A stretch of DNA of 5,040 nucleotides from Ilumatobacteraceae bacterium (GTDB taxonomy: Bacteria; Actinomycetota; Acidimicrobiia; Acidimicrobiales; Ilumatobacteraceae), in assembly GCA_025456105.1 (NCBI GenBank), contig JALOLG010000158.1, positions 1-5,040 on the forward strand, given 5' to 3'. This document shows, one piece after another, positions 1 to 5,040 of this stretch; positions within the stretch are counted from its first letter, which is position 1; each line of letters starts with the position of its first letter. Both the position numbers and the translations under genes were made by a program. The notes under the pieces were generated by a model. The model was not told the origin of the DNA, ran no database searches, and saw only the letters and a list, made by a program, of their open reading frames with translations.

Positions 1-349
1 CGAGCGCGTCACCCCGCTCGGCAATGGCACCTGGCGTGTCGAGGCCGGGCTCGCGAACACCGGCTGGCTCGGCACCACCGTCACGGTCCACGCCGAGAAG
101 TCCGACCTGGTGCAGCCGATCACGGCCGAGATCGCAGGTCCGGGGGTCGCGGTGGCGGGCGGCCCCGCGAGGGTCGAGGTGGGCCAGCTCGAAGGGCGCG
201 CCGTCGCTCAGTCGCGTGTCGGCAACGACGGCACGCCCGATCGCGCGCTCGTGACCTGGGTGGTCACCGCGCCACCGGGCACCACCGTCGAGGTGGTCGC
301 CCGCCACGACCGCGCCGGCGAGGCGCGCCGGTGGATCACGCTCGCGTGA
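1..349 (+). CDS. C-terminal fragment, probable M14-family zinc carboxypeptidase (partial)
   Basis: The reading frame is open from base 2 to TGA at 347-349, giving 115 residues with no start in the window, so this is the 3' end of a longer gene. The residues visible are a beta-rich tail rather than a catalytic domain: LGNGTWRVEAGLANTGWL near the start, then a GGPARVEVGQLEGR segment, then a WVVTAPPGTTVEVVARHDRAG strand pair ending in RRWITLA. From memory, this order (an 'ANTG(Y/W)L' strand, a 'G.ARVE(L/V)G.LEGR' strand, then a 'W.V.. PG..V.V.A...RAG..R' strand) is the C-terminal domain of secreted bacterial M14 metallopeptidases, which cleave C-terminal residues from peptides. The zinc-binding residues would lie upstream, outside the window, so the catalytic assignment cannot be confirmed. 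The next gene begins 17 bases downstream with its own promoter. Another secreted beta-sandwich protein is the main alternative. Confidence 0.6.
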   Translation, partial: ERVTPLGNGTWRVEAGLANTGWLGTTVTVHAEKSDLVQPITAEIAGPGVAVAGGPARVEVGQLEGRAVAQSRVGNDGTPDRALVTWVVTAPPGTTVEVVARHDRAGEARRWITLA

Positions 350-354
350 CGTCG

Positions 355-360
355 TAGGTT
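355..360 (+). promoter_or_regulatory. -10 box (TAGGTT) of the LLM oxidoreductase gene
   Basis: TAGGTT fits the actinobacterial TANNNT -10 consensus. It is followed by six bases (CGGGCC) and then ATG at 367. With the usual 6-7 base distance from -10 to transcription start, the mRNA would begin at or next to the A of ATG, so the message is predicted to be leaderless. No purine-rich ribosome-binding site precedes the ATG and I see no -35 match. The box lies 5 bases after the stop codon of the upstream gene. Confidence 0.6.
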
Positions 361-366
361 CGGGCC

Positions 367-1119
367 ATGACCCGCGTCGGGATCCAGCTCGCACCCCAGC
401 ACTGCACGATCGACGAGATCCGGGCCGCATGGCGCGCCGCGGACGCGCTCGGCGTCGACTCGATCTGGACCTGGGACCACTTCTTCCCGCTGTACGGCGA
501 GGCCGACGGCAACCACTTCGAGGGGTGGATGCTGCTCGCCGCGATGGCCGCCGACACGCAGCACGCCCGGCTCGGGCTGATGGTCGGCTGCGTCGGCTAC
601 CGCAACGTCGACCTGCTGGCCGACATGGCCCGCACCGTCGATCACGTGTCGGGCGGCCGGCTCTACCTCGGGTTGGGTGCGGGCTGGTTCGAGCGCGACT
701 ACGCCGAGTACGGGTACGAGTTCGGCACCGCGGCCACGCGGCTCGCCGACCTGGAGGCCGCGCTGCCCCGTCTGCGGCGGCGGCTCGGCGCACTCGTGCC
801 GCCGCCCGTCGGGCCGCTGCCGCTGCTCATCGGTGGCGGCGGCGAGCGCGTCACGCTGCGGATCACGGCCGAGCACGCCGACGCGTGGAACACCTTCGGC
901 CCACCAGCGGTGTGGCGGCACAAGAACGAGGTGCTCGACCGGTGGTGCGCGGAGGTCGGACGCGACCCGGCAGCCATCGAGCGCACCGCGTTCTTGCAGC
1001 CCGGCGAGGTCGACGTCGCCCGCGACTTCGTCGCGGCCGGCGCGCAGCACCTGATCCTCTCCGTCGACCACCCGTTCGACCTCGGCGGCGCCGAGCGGCT
1101 GCTGGCGGCGGTGCGCTGA
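367..1119 (+). CDS. LLM-class F420-dependent oxidoreductase
   Basis: Predicted cytosolic flavin/deazaflavin oxidoreductase of the luciferase-like monooxygenase fold, a (beta/alpha)8 barrel that in actinobacteria mostly uses reduced coenzyme F420. Its substrate cannot be read from the sequence. Motifs in order: an N-terminal strand MTRVGIQLAP (1-10); ADALGVDSIWTWDHF (25-39), with the WDHF typical of the family; ARTVDHVSGGRLYLGLGAGW (88-107) followed by FERDYAEYGYEFG (108-120); and the cofactor-side loop LLIGGGGERVTLRITAEHAD (153-172) followed by AWN (173-175). At 250 residues it is shorter than the more usual 280-350, but both ends look natural, and I recall actinobacterial homologues of about this size. 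The ATG is chosen because a -10 box lies six bases upstream and the protein begins directly at the first barrel strand. It converges on the spermidine-synthase-like gene with 6 bases between stops. Confidence 0.9.
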   Translation: MTRVGIQLAPQHCTIDEIRAAWRAADALGVDSIWTWDHFFPLYGEADGNHFEGWMLLAAMAADTQHARLGLMVGCVGYRNVDLLADMARTVDHVSGGRLYLGLGAGWFERDYAEYGYEFGTAATRLADLEAALPRLRRRLGALVPPPVGPLPLLIGGGGERVTLRITAEHADAWNTFGPPAVWRHKNEVLDRWCAEVGRDPAAIERTAFLQPGEVDVARDFVAAGAQHLILSVDHPFDLGGAERLLAAVR

Positions 1120-1124
1120 CGCGC

Positions 1125-1143
1125 CTCACGCCTGGGGCGTGAG
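1125..1143. terminator. Perfect inverted repeat at the convergent gene junction, candidate bidirectional terminator
   Basis: CTCACGCC (1125-1132), loop TGG (1133-1135), GGCGTGAG (1136-1143): an 8-bp perfect stem with a 3-base loop. It begins 6 bases after the LLM stop codon. On the minus strand it also encodes the last five residues (LTPQA) and the TGA of the spermidine-synthase-like protein. No T-tract follows on either strand, so it is not a classic intrinsic terminator. Actinobacteria often use U-poor hairpins or Rho. Its position between convergent genes is the main support. Confidence 0.5.
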
Positions 1144-2598
1144 CAGCTGGTCGACGGGGGCGTGCTCGTCGGTGAGCACGTCGGCGCCACCGATCCAGTC
1201 GGCGATCGCGTCCGGGCCCGACACCGCGACGTCGTCGTCGCCGCGGGCCCGGTTCGCAGCGAGCAGCGCATCGAGTGGGAGCGGGGCGTCGCTCGCGAGC
1301 AGCACGAGGTTGCCGCCGACCTCCCCGGCCACCCGATCGGCGGGACCGATCACCGCGACGTGCTCGAAGACGGCGGCGAGCGTGGCCACCTCGGCCCGGG
1401 CGAAGCCGAGCGGCGGGTGGTCGATCACGTTGACGGCGTAGATCCCGTCGTCGCGCAGCACGCGCTGCACGTCGCGCGTCAGCTCGACCGTGGTGAGGTG
1501 CCAGGGCACCGCCTCACCGCCGAACGCATCGCCCACCACGAGGTCGGCCGAGTCGTCGGGCACGTCGCGGAGGTTGACGCGCGCGTCGCCCGTGACCGCT
1601 CGCAGGCTCGGGCTGAGCCGCAGGCCGAGCTGGTCCTGCGCCAGCTCGACGATCCCGTCGTCGAGCTCGAGCACGAGGTTGTCGGAGCCTGGCCGGGTGG
1701 CGTCGACGTAGCGCGGGAACGTGAAGCCACCACCGCCGATGTGGACGACGTCGAGCGGCTCGCCGGGTGGCGCCATCGTGTCGGCGAGGTCGCCGAGCAG
1801 CTGGACGTAGGAGAACCGGAGGTACGTCGGATCGTCGAGGTCGACGTAGGAGTGCTGGAGCGTGTCGAGCCAGAGGGTGCGACCGGTGCTGCGCTCGTCG
1901 TCGACCTCCACGCGGGCGCAGAAGTACTCGGTCTCGGTCTCGCACGGCCCGTCGGCCACGAGTGCCAGGCCGATCGCCGCCACGGCGACCCCTGCCGACA
2001 CCAGCGTGGCGCCGCCGTCGCGGGGCCGGCCGAGGTGCCACCACAGCGCCAGCCCGCCCACCACCAGCGACCCGCCGATCACGACGATCGTGGGCGTGGT
2101 CGGGAACGCGGCGACGAGCACGAAGCCGGTGACGAACGTGCCGACGAGCGAGCCCGCGGTGCCGATGGCCGAGAGCCGGCCCACCACGTGCCCGGTGGCG
2201 TCGAGGTCGCGCAGCTGCAGCTTGACCACGAACGGGTGGGTCGAGCTGAGGACGGCCGACGGCAGGAAGAACGCCAGTGTCGCGAGCACCACCGCCGCCG
2301 CCGGACCGCTGGGCTGGCCCGAGCCGAGCACGCGGATGACCGGGACCGCGAGGATCGCCAGCGCACCGCCCAGGACGATGCTCGGCGCGACGAGACGGCG
2401 GGGGTCGAACCGGTCGGCCAGCACGCCGCCGAGCCAGGTGCCGATGGCGATGCCGGCGAGCACGACGCCGATGATCGCGGTGAACGTCTGGAGCGTGACC
2501 CCGACGTAGGGCGCGAGCAGCCGCCCGGCGAGGATCTCGAGGACGAGCACGGCCCCCGACGTGACGAAGACGACGAGCGACGCGAGCCAGGGTCGCAC
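1126..2598 (-). CDS. Membrane-anchored spermidine synthase-like protein (fused MFS/spermidine synthase type)
   Basis: A 490-residue fusion. Residues 1-215 carry about seven hydrophobic segments (roughly 6-25, 36-60, 70-91, 100-117, 143-164, 169-187, 196-214), including the characteristic SGAVLVLEILAGRLLAPYVG at 14-33. Residues about 225-490 form an aminopropyltransferase-like Rossmann domain on S-adenosyl-type cofactors: LWLDTLQHSYVDL (242-254), the glycine-rich VVHIGGGGFTFPRY (284-297), LELDDGIVELAQ (310-321), TGDARVNL (336-343), VVGDAFGGEAVPWHL (354-368) and the C-terminal VLTDEHAPVDQLL (474-486). Classic spermidine synthases have a Tyr-His-Glu and a DSSDP-type loop. Here Tyr264 is followed by Val-Gln, and Asp357 is kept while the second Asp is Gly. 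Polyamine synthesis is therefore doubtful and the real acceptor is unknown. The start is GTG; the codon two upstream is the in-frame TGA of gfo, so no longer start is possible. Translation is probably coupled to gfo. Confidence 0.88.
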   Translation of the reverse strand: MRPWLASLVVFVTSGAVLVLEILAGRLLAPYVGVTLQTFTAIIGVVLAGIAIGTWLGGVLADRFDPRRLVAPSIVLGGALAILAVPVIRVLGSGQPSGPAAAVVLATLAFFLPSAVLSSTHPFVVKLQLRDLDATGHVVGRLSAIGTAGSLVGTFVTGFVLVAAFPTTPTIVVIGGSLVVGGLALWWHLGRPRDGGATLVSAGVAVAAIGLALVADGPCETETEYFCARVEVDDERSTGRTLWLDTLQHSYVDLDDPTYLRFSYVQLLGDLADTMAPPGEPLDVVHIGGGGFTFPRYVDATRPGSDNLVLELDDGIVELAQDQLGLRLSPSLRAVTGDARVNLRDVPDDSADLVVGDAFGGEAVPWHLTTVELTRDVQRVLRDDGIYAVNVIDHPPLGFARAEVATLAAVFEHVAVIGPADRVAGEVGGNLVLLASDAPLPLDALLAANRARGDDDVAVSGPDAIADWIGGADVLTDEHAPVDQLLTPQA

Positions 2599-2604
2599 GG
2601 CTCA
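2596..2604 (-). promoter_or_regulatory. Translational coupling junction, TGA-GCC-GTG
   Basis: On the minus strand the gfo stop TGA (2604-2602) is followed by one GCC codon and then the GTG start (2598-2596) of the spermidine-synthase-like gene, all in one reading frame. I see no Shine-Dalgarno sequence just upstream (CGATCGCCTGAGCC). Ribosomes terminating on gfo are the most likely source of initiation at this GTG. Confidence 0.7.
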
Positions 2605-3594
2605 GGCGATCGACGGCCGTGGCATCAGCCCGGCCGCCTCGTAGCAGGCGTCGATCAGCGCCATCGTCGCGATCGAGTCGGTGCCGCCGGTGGGCACCGG
2701 GGTGCCGTGCTCCACCGCGTCGCGGAACGCGGCGAGCTGGTGCGAGTAGGTGGTGGAGTCCGAGACGGGCACCAGCTCGGTGCCGACGGCGGTGGCGATG
2801 GTGATGCTCGCCCCCGCCTGCGGTGCGAGCGGGTTGACGACGGCCACCGTGCCATCGGTGCCGCGCACGTGCAGGTCGACCTGCCGGTGGTCGGCGATCA
2901 TCGAGCAGCTGATGGTGGCCGTCGGGCCGTCGGGCCAGCGGAGGTCGGCGCGCAGGCTGCCGTCGATCTGCTCGACCGGGCACACGGCCTCGGCGGCCAC
3001 CACCGTCGGCTCGATCCCGGGATGCTGCAGCTGCGCGACGTAGCGCACCCACTGGAGCGGGTAGCACCCGAGGTCCATGAGCGCCCCGCCGCCGATGGCG
3101 AGGTCCCAGCGGATGTCGGTGCGCGGGATCTGGCCGTCGGGCAGGTCGAAGGCGGCCTCGACGTGCTCGACGGTGCCGATCCGGGCGACCGCCTCGGCGA
3201 TCTGACCCACGATCGGGTGGTACCGCCAGTGGAAGGCCTCCATCATCACGAGCCCGGCTGCGTCGGCGGCCGCCACGAGGGTGCGGGCCTCGGCGGCGTT
3301 CGCGGTGAGCGGCTTCTCGCACAGCACGTGCTTGCCAGCGGCGAGCGCGGCGAGCGCCCAGCGCAGGTGGAGCGCGGCGGGGGTGGCGACGTACACGGCG
3401 TCGACGTGCTCGGACGCGACCAGCTCCTCGTAGGTGTCGCACACGTGCGGGATGCCCCACTCGGCGGCCGCGGCGCGGGCGCGCTCGGGGTCGCGCGCCG
3501 CGACCGCGCTCAGCTCGACGCCCTCGACGATCCGGGCCGGCTCGACCACGGCGGGACCGGTGATCCGAGCGGCGCTGAGCAGTCCGAGGCGCAT
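2602..3594 (-). CDS. Gfo/Idh/MocA-family NAD(P)-dependent oxidoreductase
   Basis: A 330-residue cytosolic dehydrogenase of the glucose-fructose oxidoreductase/inositol dehydrogenase family, which oxidises sugar, cyclitol or dihydrodiol hydroxyls with NAD(P). The N-terminal Rossmann half shows [11 protein letters not shown] (1-11, Ser where many members have the second Gly), VAARDPERA (31-39), YVATPAALH (68-76) and LCEKP (91-95), with the conserved Lys94. [10 protein letters not shown] (118-127) and [15 protein letters not shown] (168-182) follow in the C-terminal half. Tyr178 sits where glucose-fructose oxidoreductase and dimeric dihydrodiol dehydrogenase have a catalytic Tyr, so the xylose/dihydrodiol dehydrogenase-like branch is more likely than the inositol branch, which has His there. 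The substrate is unknown. ATG at 3594 is chosen because TACCGT lies 7 bases upstream and homologues start at this strand. Two GTG codons directly upstream and a GTG at 3624 are alternatives. It is the first gene of an operon with the spermidine-synthase-like gene. Confidence 0.9.
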   Translation of the reverse strand: MRLGLLSAARITGPAVVEPARIVEGVELSAVAARDPERARAAAAEWGIPHVCDTYEELVASEHVDAVYVATPAALHLRWALAALAAGKHVLCEKPLTANAAEARTLVAAADAAGLVMMEAFHWRYHPIVGQIAEAVARIGTVEHVEAAFDLPDGQIPRTDIRWDLAIGGGALMDLGCYPLQWVRYVAQLQHPGIEPTVVAAEAVCPVEQIDGSLRADLRWPDGPTATISCSMIADHRQVDLHVRGTDGTVAVVNPLAPQAGASITIATAVGTELVPVSDSTTYSHQLAAFRDAVEHGTPVPTGGTDSIATMALIDACYEAAGLMPRPSIA

Positions 3595-3601
3595 CACCAC
3601 G

Positions 3602-3607
3602 ACGGTA
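3602..3607 (-). promoter_or_regulatory. -10 box (TACCGT) of gfo
   Basis: Read on the minus strand, TACCGT is followed by seven bases (CGTGGTG) and ATG at 3594. This is the same arrangement as the other transcription units here, and it predicts a leaderless message. The box also lies in the -35 zone of the divergent cytidine deaminase promoter. It is the centre of a small 4-3-4 inverted repeat (ACGG-TAG-CCGT, 3602-3612). Confidence 0.55.
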
Positions 3608-3615
3608 GCCGTGCT

Positions 3616-3638
3616 CGGCCGCACCTACGATGCGGCCG
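3616..3638. promoter_or_regulatory. Candidate operator: perfect 8-7-8 inverted repeat over the cytidine deaminase promoter
   Basis: CGGCCGCA (3616-3623), spacer CCTACGA (3624-3630), TGCGGCCG (3631-3638). The two arms are exact reverse complements. They bracket and overlap the cytidine deaminase -10 (3626-3631), and the right arm ends on the first base of the GTG start. If transcription begins near 3638, the repeat is not in the RNA, so it would act as a DNA site, such as a dimeric repressor operator. It also covers the expected -35 zone of gfo. No regulator gene is visible nearby, and GC-rich dyads also arise by chance. Confidence 0.35.
3626..3631 (+). promoter_or_regulatory. -10 box (TACGAT) of the cytidine deaminase gene
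   Basis: TACGAT is followed by GCGGCC and then GTG at 3638. The six-base gap puts the predicted transcription start on the G of GTG, so the message should be leaderless. There is no ribosome-binding site. This box decides the GTG start, because an upstream start would leave the promoter inside the coding region. Confidence 0.6.
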
Positions 3639-4057
3639 TGCCCGACCGCGCCGACGTGTCCGCCTTCGACGACGACCTGTTCCGGGCGGCGCTCGCGGTG
3701 CAGGCCCACGCCTACGTGCCGTACTCGCACTTCCGGGTGGGCTGCGCCGTGCGCTCCGCGTCGGGTCGGGTGTACGCGGGCTGCAACGTCGAGAACGCTG
3801 CGTACCCGCAGGGGTGGTGCGCGGAGGCGAGCGCACTGGCGGCCATGGTGTCGGCGGGCGAGACCGAGCTCGCCGCCGTCGTCACCGTCGCCGACGGCGA
3901 GCGGCTGGTCACGTGCTGCGGCGGCTGCCGGCAGAAGATCCGCGAGTTCGCCGGGCCCGCCACGTTGGTCCACGCGTGCGGACCCGAGGGGCTCCGGCGC
4001 ACGTTCACCCTCGACGAGCTGCTGCCCGAGTCGTTCGGCCCCGAGCACCTCACCTGA
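3638..4057 (+). CDS. cdd: Cytidine deaminase
   Basis: Hydrolyses cytidine and deoxycytidine to uridine and deoxyuridine in pyrimidine salvage, in the cytosol. At 139 residues it matches the small homotetrameric, zinc-dependent class (usually about 130). Visible motifs: YVPYSHFRVGCAV (26-38), the substrate-binding YAGCNVENAAYPQGWCAEAS (46-65) with the zinc ligand Cys61 and catalytic Glu63, and CCGGCRQKIREF (93-104) with zinc ligands Cys94 and Cys97. The residue before the CGxC motif is Cys93, where Pro is usual; this is unlikely to matter but adds a fourth cysteine near the zinc. The GTG start is fixed by the -10 box six bases upstream, and the protein then begins just before the first helix as in homologues. 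It is divergent from gfo with 43 bases between start codons. The HelZ-like gene follows after 57 bases with its own predicted promoter. Confidence 0.95.
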   Translation: MPDRADVSAFDDDLFRAALAVQAHAYVPYSHFRVGCAVRSASGRVYAGCNVENAAYPQGWCAEASALAAMVSAGETELAAVVTVADGERLVTCCGGCRQKIREFAGPATLVHACGPEGLRRTFTLDELLPESFGPEHLT

Positions 4058-4101
4058 CCGTGCCGATCGCTGGTCCGGGGGCGGCTGTGGCACCCCCTCG
4101 G

Positions 4102-4107
4102 TAGGGT
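4102..4107 (+). promoter_or_regulatory. -10 box (TAGGGT) of the HelZ-like gene
   Basis: TAGGGT is followed by seven bases (CGCCACC) and ATG at 4115. There is no Shine-Dalgarno sequence, so a leaderless message is predicted. The 57-base gap after the cytidine deaminase stop holds this box and a short G5/C5 potential stem (4077-4081 with 4093-4097, 11-base loop), and I see nothing else in it. Confidence 0.55.
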
Positions 4108-4114
4108 CGCCACC

Positions 4115-5040
4115 ATGTCCCGGGAGCGTCGTCGACCGGTGGCCCAGGCCACCTGGCGTGCCGGGCAGATGCACGTCTGGGGGTGGGACGGCGAGTCGAG
4201 CGCGTCGTCGGCGTGGCTCTTCGGGGGCTTCGGCCAGAACCGCTGGACCGGGGCGGCCAACGGCTGGCACGACACGCCGGCCTCGTACGGCGAGGTCGCC
4301 CGGCTCGACCTCGACCTCCCGCACCGCCGTGTCCTCACCAGCTGCATCCGGCTCGCCGGCGCCGGCGCCGCGGCGTGGCTCTCCGAGCTGCCGGGCCGTG
4401 AGCACGTCAGCCCGTCGATCCGCTGGTCGGCGGGGCTCACCGGGTTCGCGGTCGCGCTGGTGAGCGCCGGGCGCGTCACGCCGGTGCTGGTCGACGAGGC
4501 GGGCGTCACCGCCGCCCGCTGGCGGCCCGTGCACGACGACTCGTCGCGCCGCCACCTCGCCGCGCTCGACCGCTGCGCACCGCCGGTCTGCCGGATCGGC
4601 AGCACCGCCACCGCCGCCGACCTGCTCGACGTGGTGGTCGACGACCTCGTGCGCTCGATGCTGCAGCGCTCGGGCTGGCGACCCGAGCTGGGCCGTCGGC
4701 GCACCGCTCACGTCCAGGCGCTGCGAGCCGTCTTCGTCGCGCTGGCCCGGCGCGACGCGCTCGTGCGCAGCGGCAGCGACGAGTTCGACGCCGCGCTCGG
4801 CCTCGTCCGCACCTCCCTCGATCGCCACCTTCGCCGCCGCGAGGGCGAACCGGTGGTCCGACCCCGTCTGCGGCTGGCGATCCCGCGCGACGCCCACGAC
4901 CCGTGGGTCGTCGCGCTCGAGCTCGTCGACGAGCTCGACGCCGCGCGGTGGTGCACGGCCGACGACGTCTGGTCGGCCTCGCCGCGGGCGGTCGACCTCG
5001 CTGGCGGCAGCGAGCACCTCGACCGCCTCGCCACGGCCGT
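4115..5040 (+). CDS. HelZ-like SNF2-family DEAD/DEAH helicase, N-terminal part (truncated by the window edge)
   Basis: The first 308 codons of a gene that is still open at base 5040. I recognise the non-catalytic N-terminal region of large actinobacterial SNF2-type ATPases (M. tuberculosis HelZ/Rv2101 type, around 1,000 residues). It begins with VAQATWRAGQMHVWGWDG (9-26). Next comes HVSPSIRWSAGLTGFAVALV (97-116), followed by SAGRVTPVLV (117-126) and ARWRP (134-138). A helical stretch runs over about 165-240. The last part is the start of the SNF2-helicase-associated domain, PRLRLAIPRDAHDPWVVALE (249-268) followed by a TADDVW segment (281-286). The Walker A and DExx motifs would lie beyond the window, so ATPase activity is inferred from family resemblance. 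Such proteins are predicted to move on nucleic acid. The ATG is the only ATG or GTG in this frame after the in-frame stop of cytidine deaminase. Residues 27-80 look poorly conserved relative to what I recall. Confidence 0.7.
   Translation, partial: MSRERRRPVAQATWRAGQMHVWGWDGESSASSAWLFGGFGQNRWTGAANGWHDTPASYGEVARLDLDLPHRRVLTSCIRLAGAGAAAWLSELPGREHVSPSIRWSAGLTGFAVALVSAGRVTPVLVDEAGVTAARWRPVHDDSSRRHLAALDRCAPPVCRIGSTATAADLLDVVVDDLVRSMLQRSGWRPELGRRRTAHVQALRAVFVALARRDALVRSGSDEFDAALGLVRTSLDRHLRRREGEPVVRPRLRLAIPRDAHDPWVVALELVDELDAARWCTADDVWSASPRAVDLAGGSEHLDRLATA
4917..4938. repeat. 22-bp perfect palindrome inside the HelZ-like coding region
   Basis: The 22 bases are their own reverse complement, centred between 4927 and 4928 on GTCGAC with GAGCTC on each side. 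They fall in codons for Leu-Glu-Leu-Val-Asp-Glu-Leu-Asp. Because CTC, GAG, GTC and GAC codons are self-complementary in pairs, strong G/C codon bias can build such palindromes without selection for the DNA site. Confidence 0.4.

Noticed and set aside
208..1071. A minus-strand open frame of 287 codons opposite the LLM gene
   Set aside because: No recognisable motif, and it is antisense to a gene with clear family motifs.
1643..1667. Ten-base inverted repeat with a 5-base loop inside the spermidine-synthase-like gene
   Set aside because: It falls in the LDDGIVELA codons, where CTC, GAG, GTC and GAC codon bias readily makes complementary arms; no regulatory context.
3595..3624. A ten-residue N-terminal extension of gfo from GTG 3624
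   Set aside because: The -10 box for gfo would fall inside it, and the family strand starts at MRLGLLS.
3434..3637. An in-frame N-terminal extension of cytidine deaminase of 68 codons
   Set aside because: It would overlap the start of gfo antisense and include both promoters. The homologous region begins after GTG 3638.
4077..4097. G5/C5 potential stem between cytidine deaminase and the HelZ-like gene as a terminator
   Set aside because: Only five pairs with an 11-base loop and no T-tract; such stems are expected by chance at this GC content.
1162..4104. A plus-strand open frame of 980 codons
   Set aside because: It lies antisense to the two-gene minus operon and runs through cytidine deaminase in another frame. 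The low-complexity Arg/Glu/His/Asp composition is that of a shadow frame.
3712..4704. A minus-strand open frame of 330 codons opposite cytidine deaminase and the HelZ-like gene
   Set aside because: Ser/Arg-rich composition without domain content; both plus-strand genes are well supported.
1514..5017. A minus-strand open frame of 1,167 codons running across most of the window
   Set aside because: It crosses five recognised genes on both strands, is very rich in Arg, Ala and Gly, and shows no domain. It is a GC-driven shadow frame.
1..5040. Search for tRNA, CRISPR repeats, insertion sequence ends and attachment sites
   Set aside because: No recurring direct repeats, cloverleaf-like sequence, transposase or integrase fragment was seen.

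Overview
This is a very GC-rich stretch (about 70 % by eye) of what looks like an ordinary actinobacterial chromosome. The codons are strongly G/C-ending, there is an F420-type luciferase-like oxidoreductase, a HelZ-type SNF2 protein and leaderless promoters. A deep-branching actinobacterium such as Acidimicrobiia would fit, but that placement is inference only. I see no mobile element, tRNA, rRNA, CRISPR array or phage gene, and no gene-free gap longer than about 60 bases.

Layout from left to right. Bases 1-349 hold the C-terminal end of a plus-strand gene, probably an M14-type zinc carboxypeptidase. After 17 bases comes a 250-residue F420-dependent LLM oxidoreductase (367-1119, plus). It converges on a two-gene minus-strand operon with only 6 bases between the stop codons, and a perfect hairpin straddles that junction. 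The operon reads gfo (Gfo/Idh/MocA oxidoreductase, 3594-2602) and then a membrane protein fused to a spermidine-synthase-like domain (2598-1126). The two are joined by TGA-GCC-GTG in one reading frame. Divergent from the operon, 43 bases away, is cytidine deaminase (3638-4057, plus). It is followed by the N-terminal 308 residues of a HelZ-like SNF2-family helicase (4115 to the window edge, plus).

The genes do not form one obvious pathway. The cytidine deaminase is a standard pyrimidine-salvage enzyme. The Gfo/Idh and spermidine-synthase-like genes are almost certainly co-transcribed and translationally coupled, but their substrates are unknown. The synthase-like domain lacks acidic residues that normal spermidine synthases use to hold polyamines.

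The most informative signals are regulatory. Every apparent transcription-unit start visible in full (LLM gene, gfo, cytidine deaminase, HelZ-like gene) has a TANNNT -10 box exactly 6 or 7 bases before the start codon and no Shine-Dalgarno sequence, which predicts leaderless mRNAs. In the gfo/cytidine deaminase gap the two -10 boxes face outward 18 bases apart, so each lies in the -35 zone of the other. A perfect 8-7-8 inverted repeat sits over the cytidine deaminase -10. I did not find convincing evidence of a novel multi-gene system.
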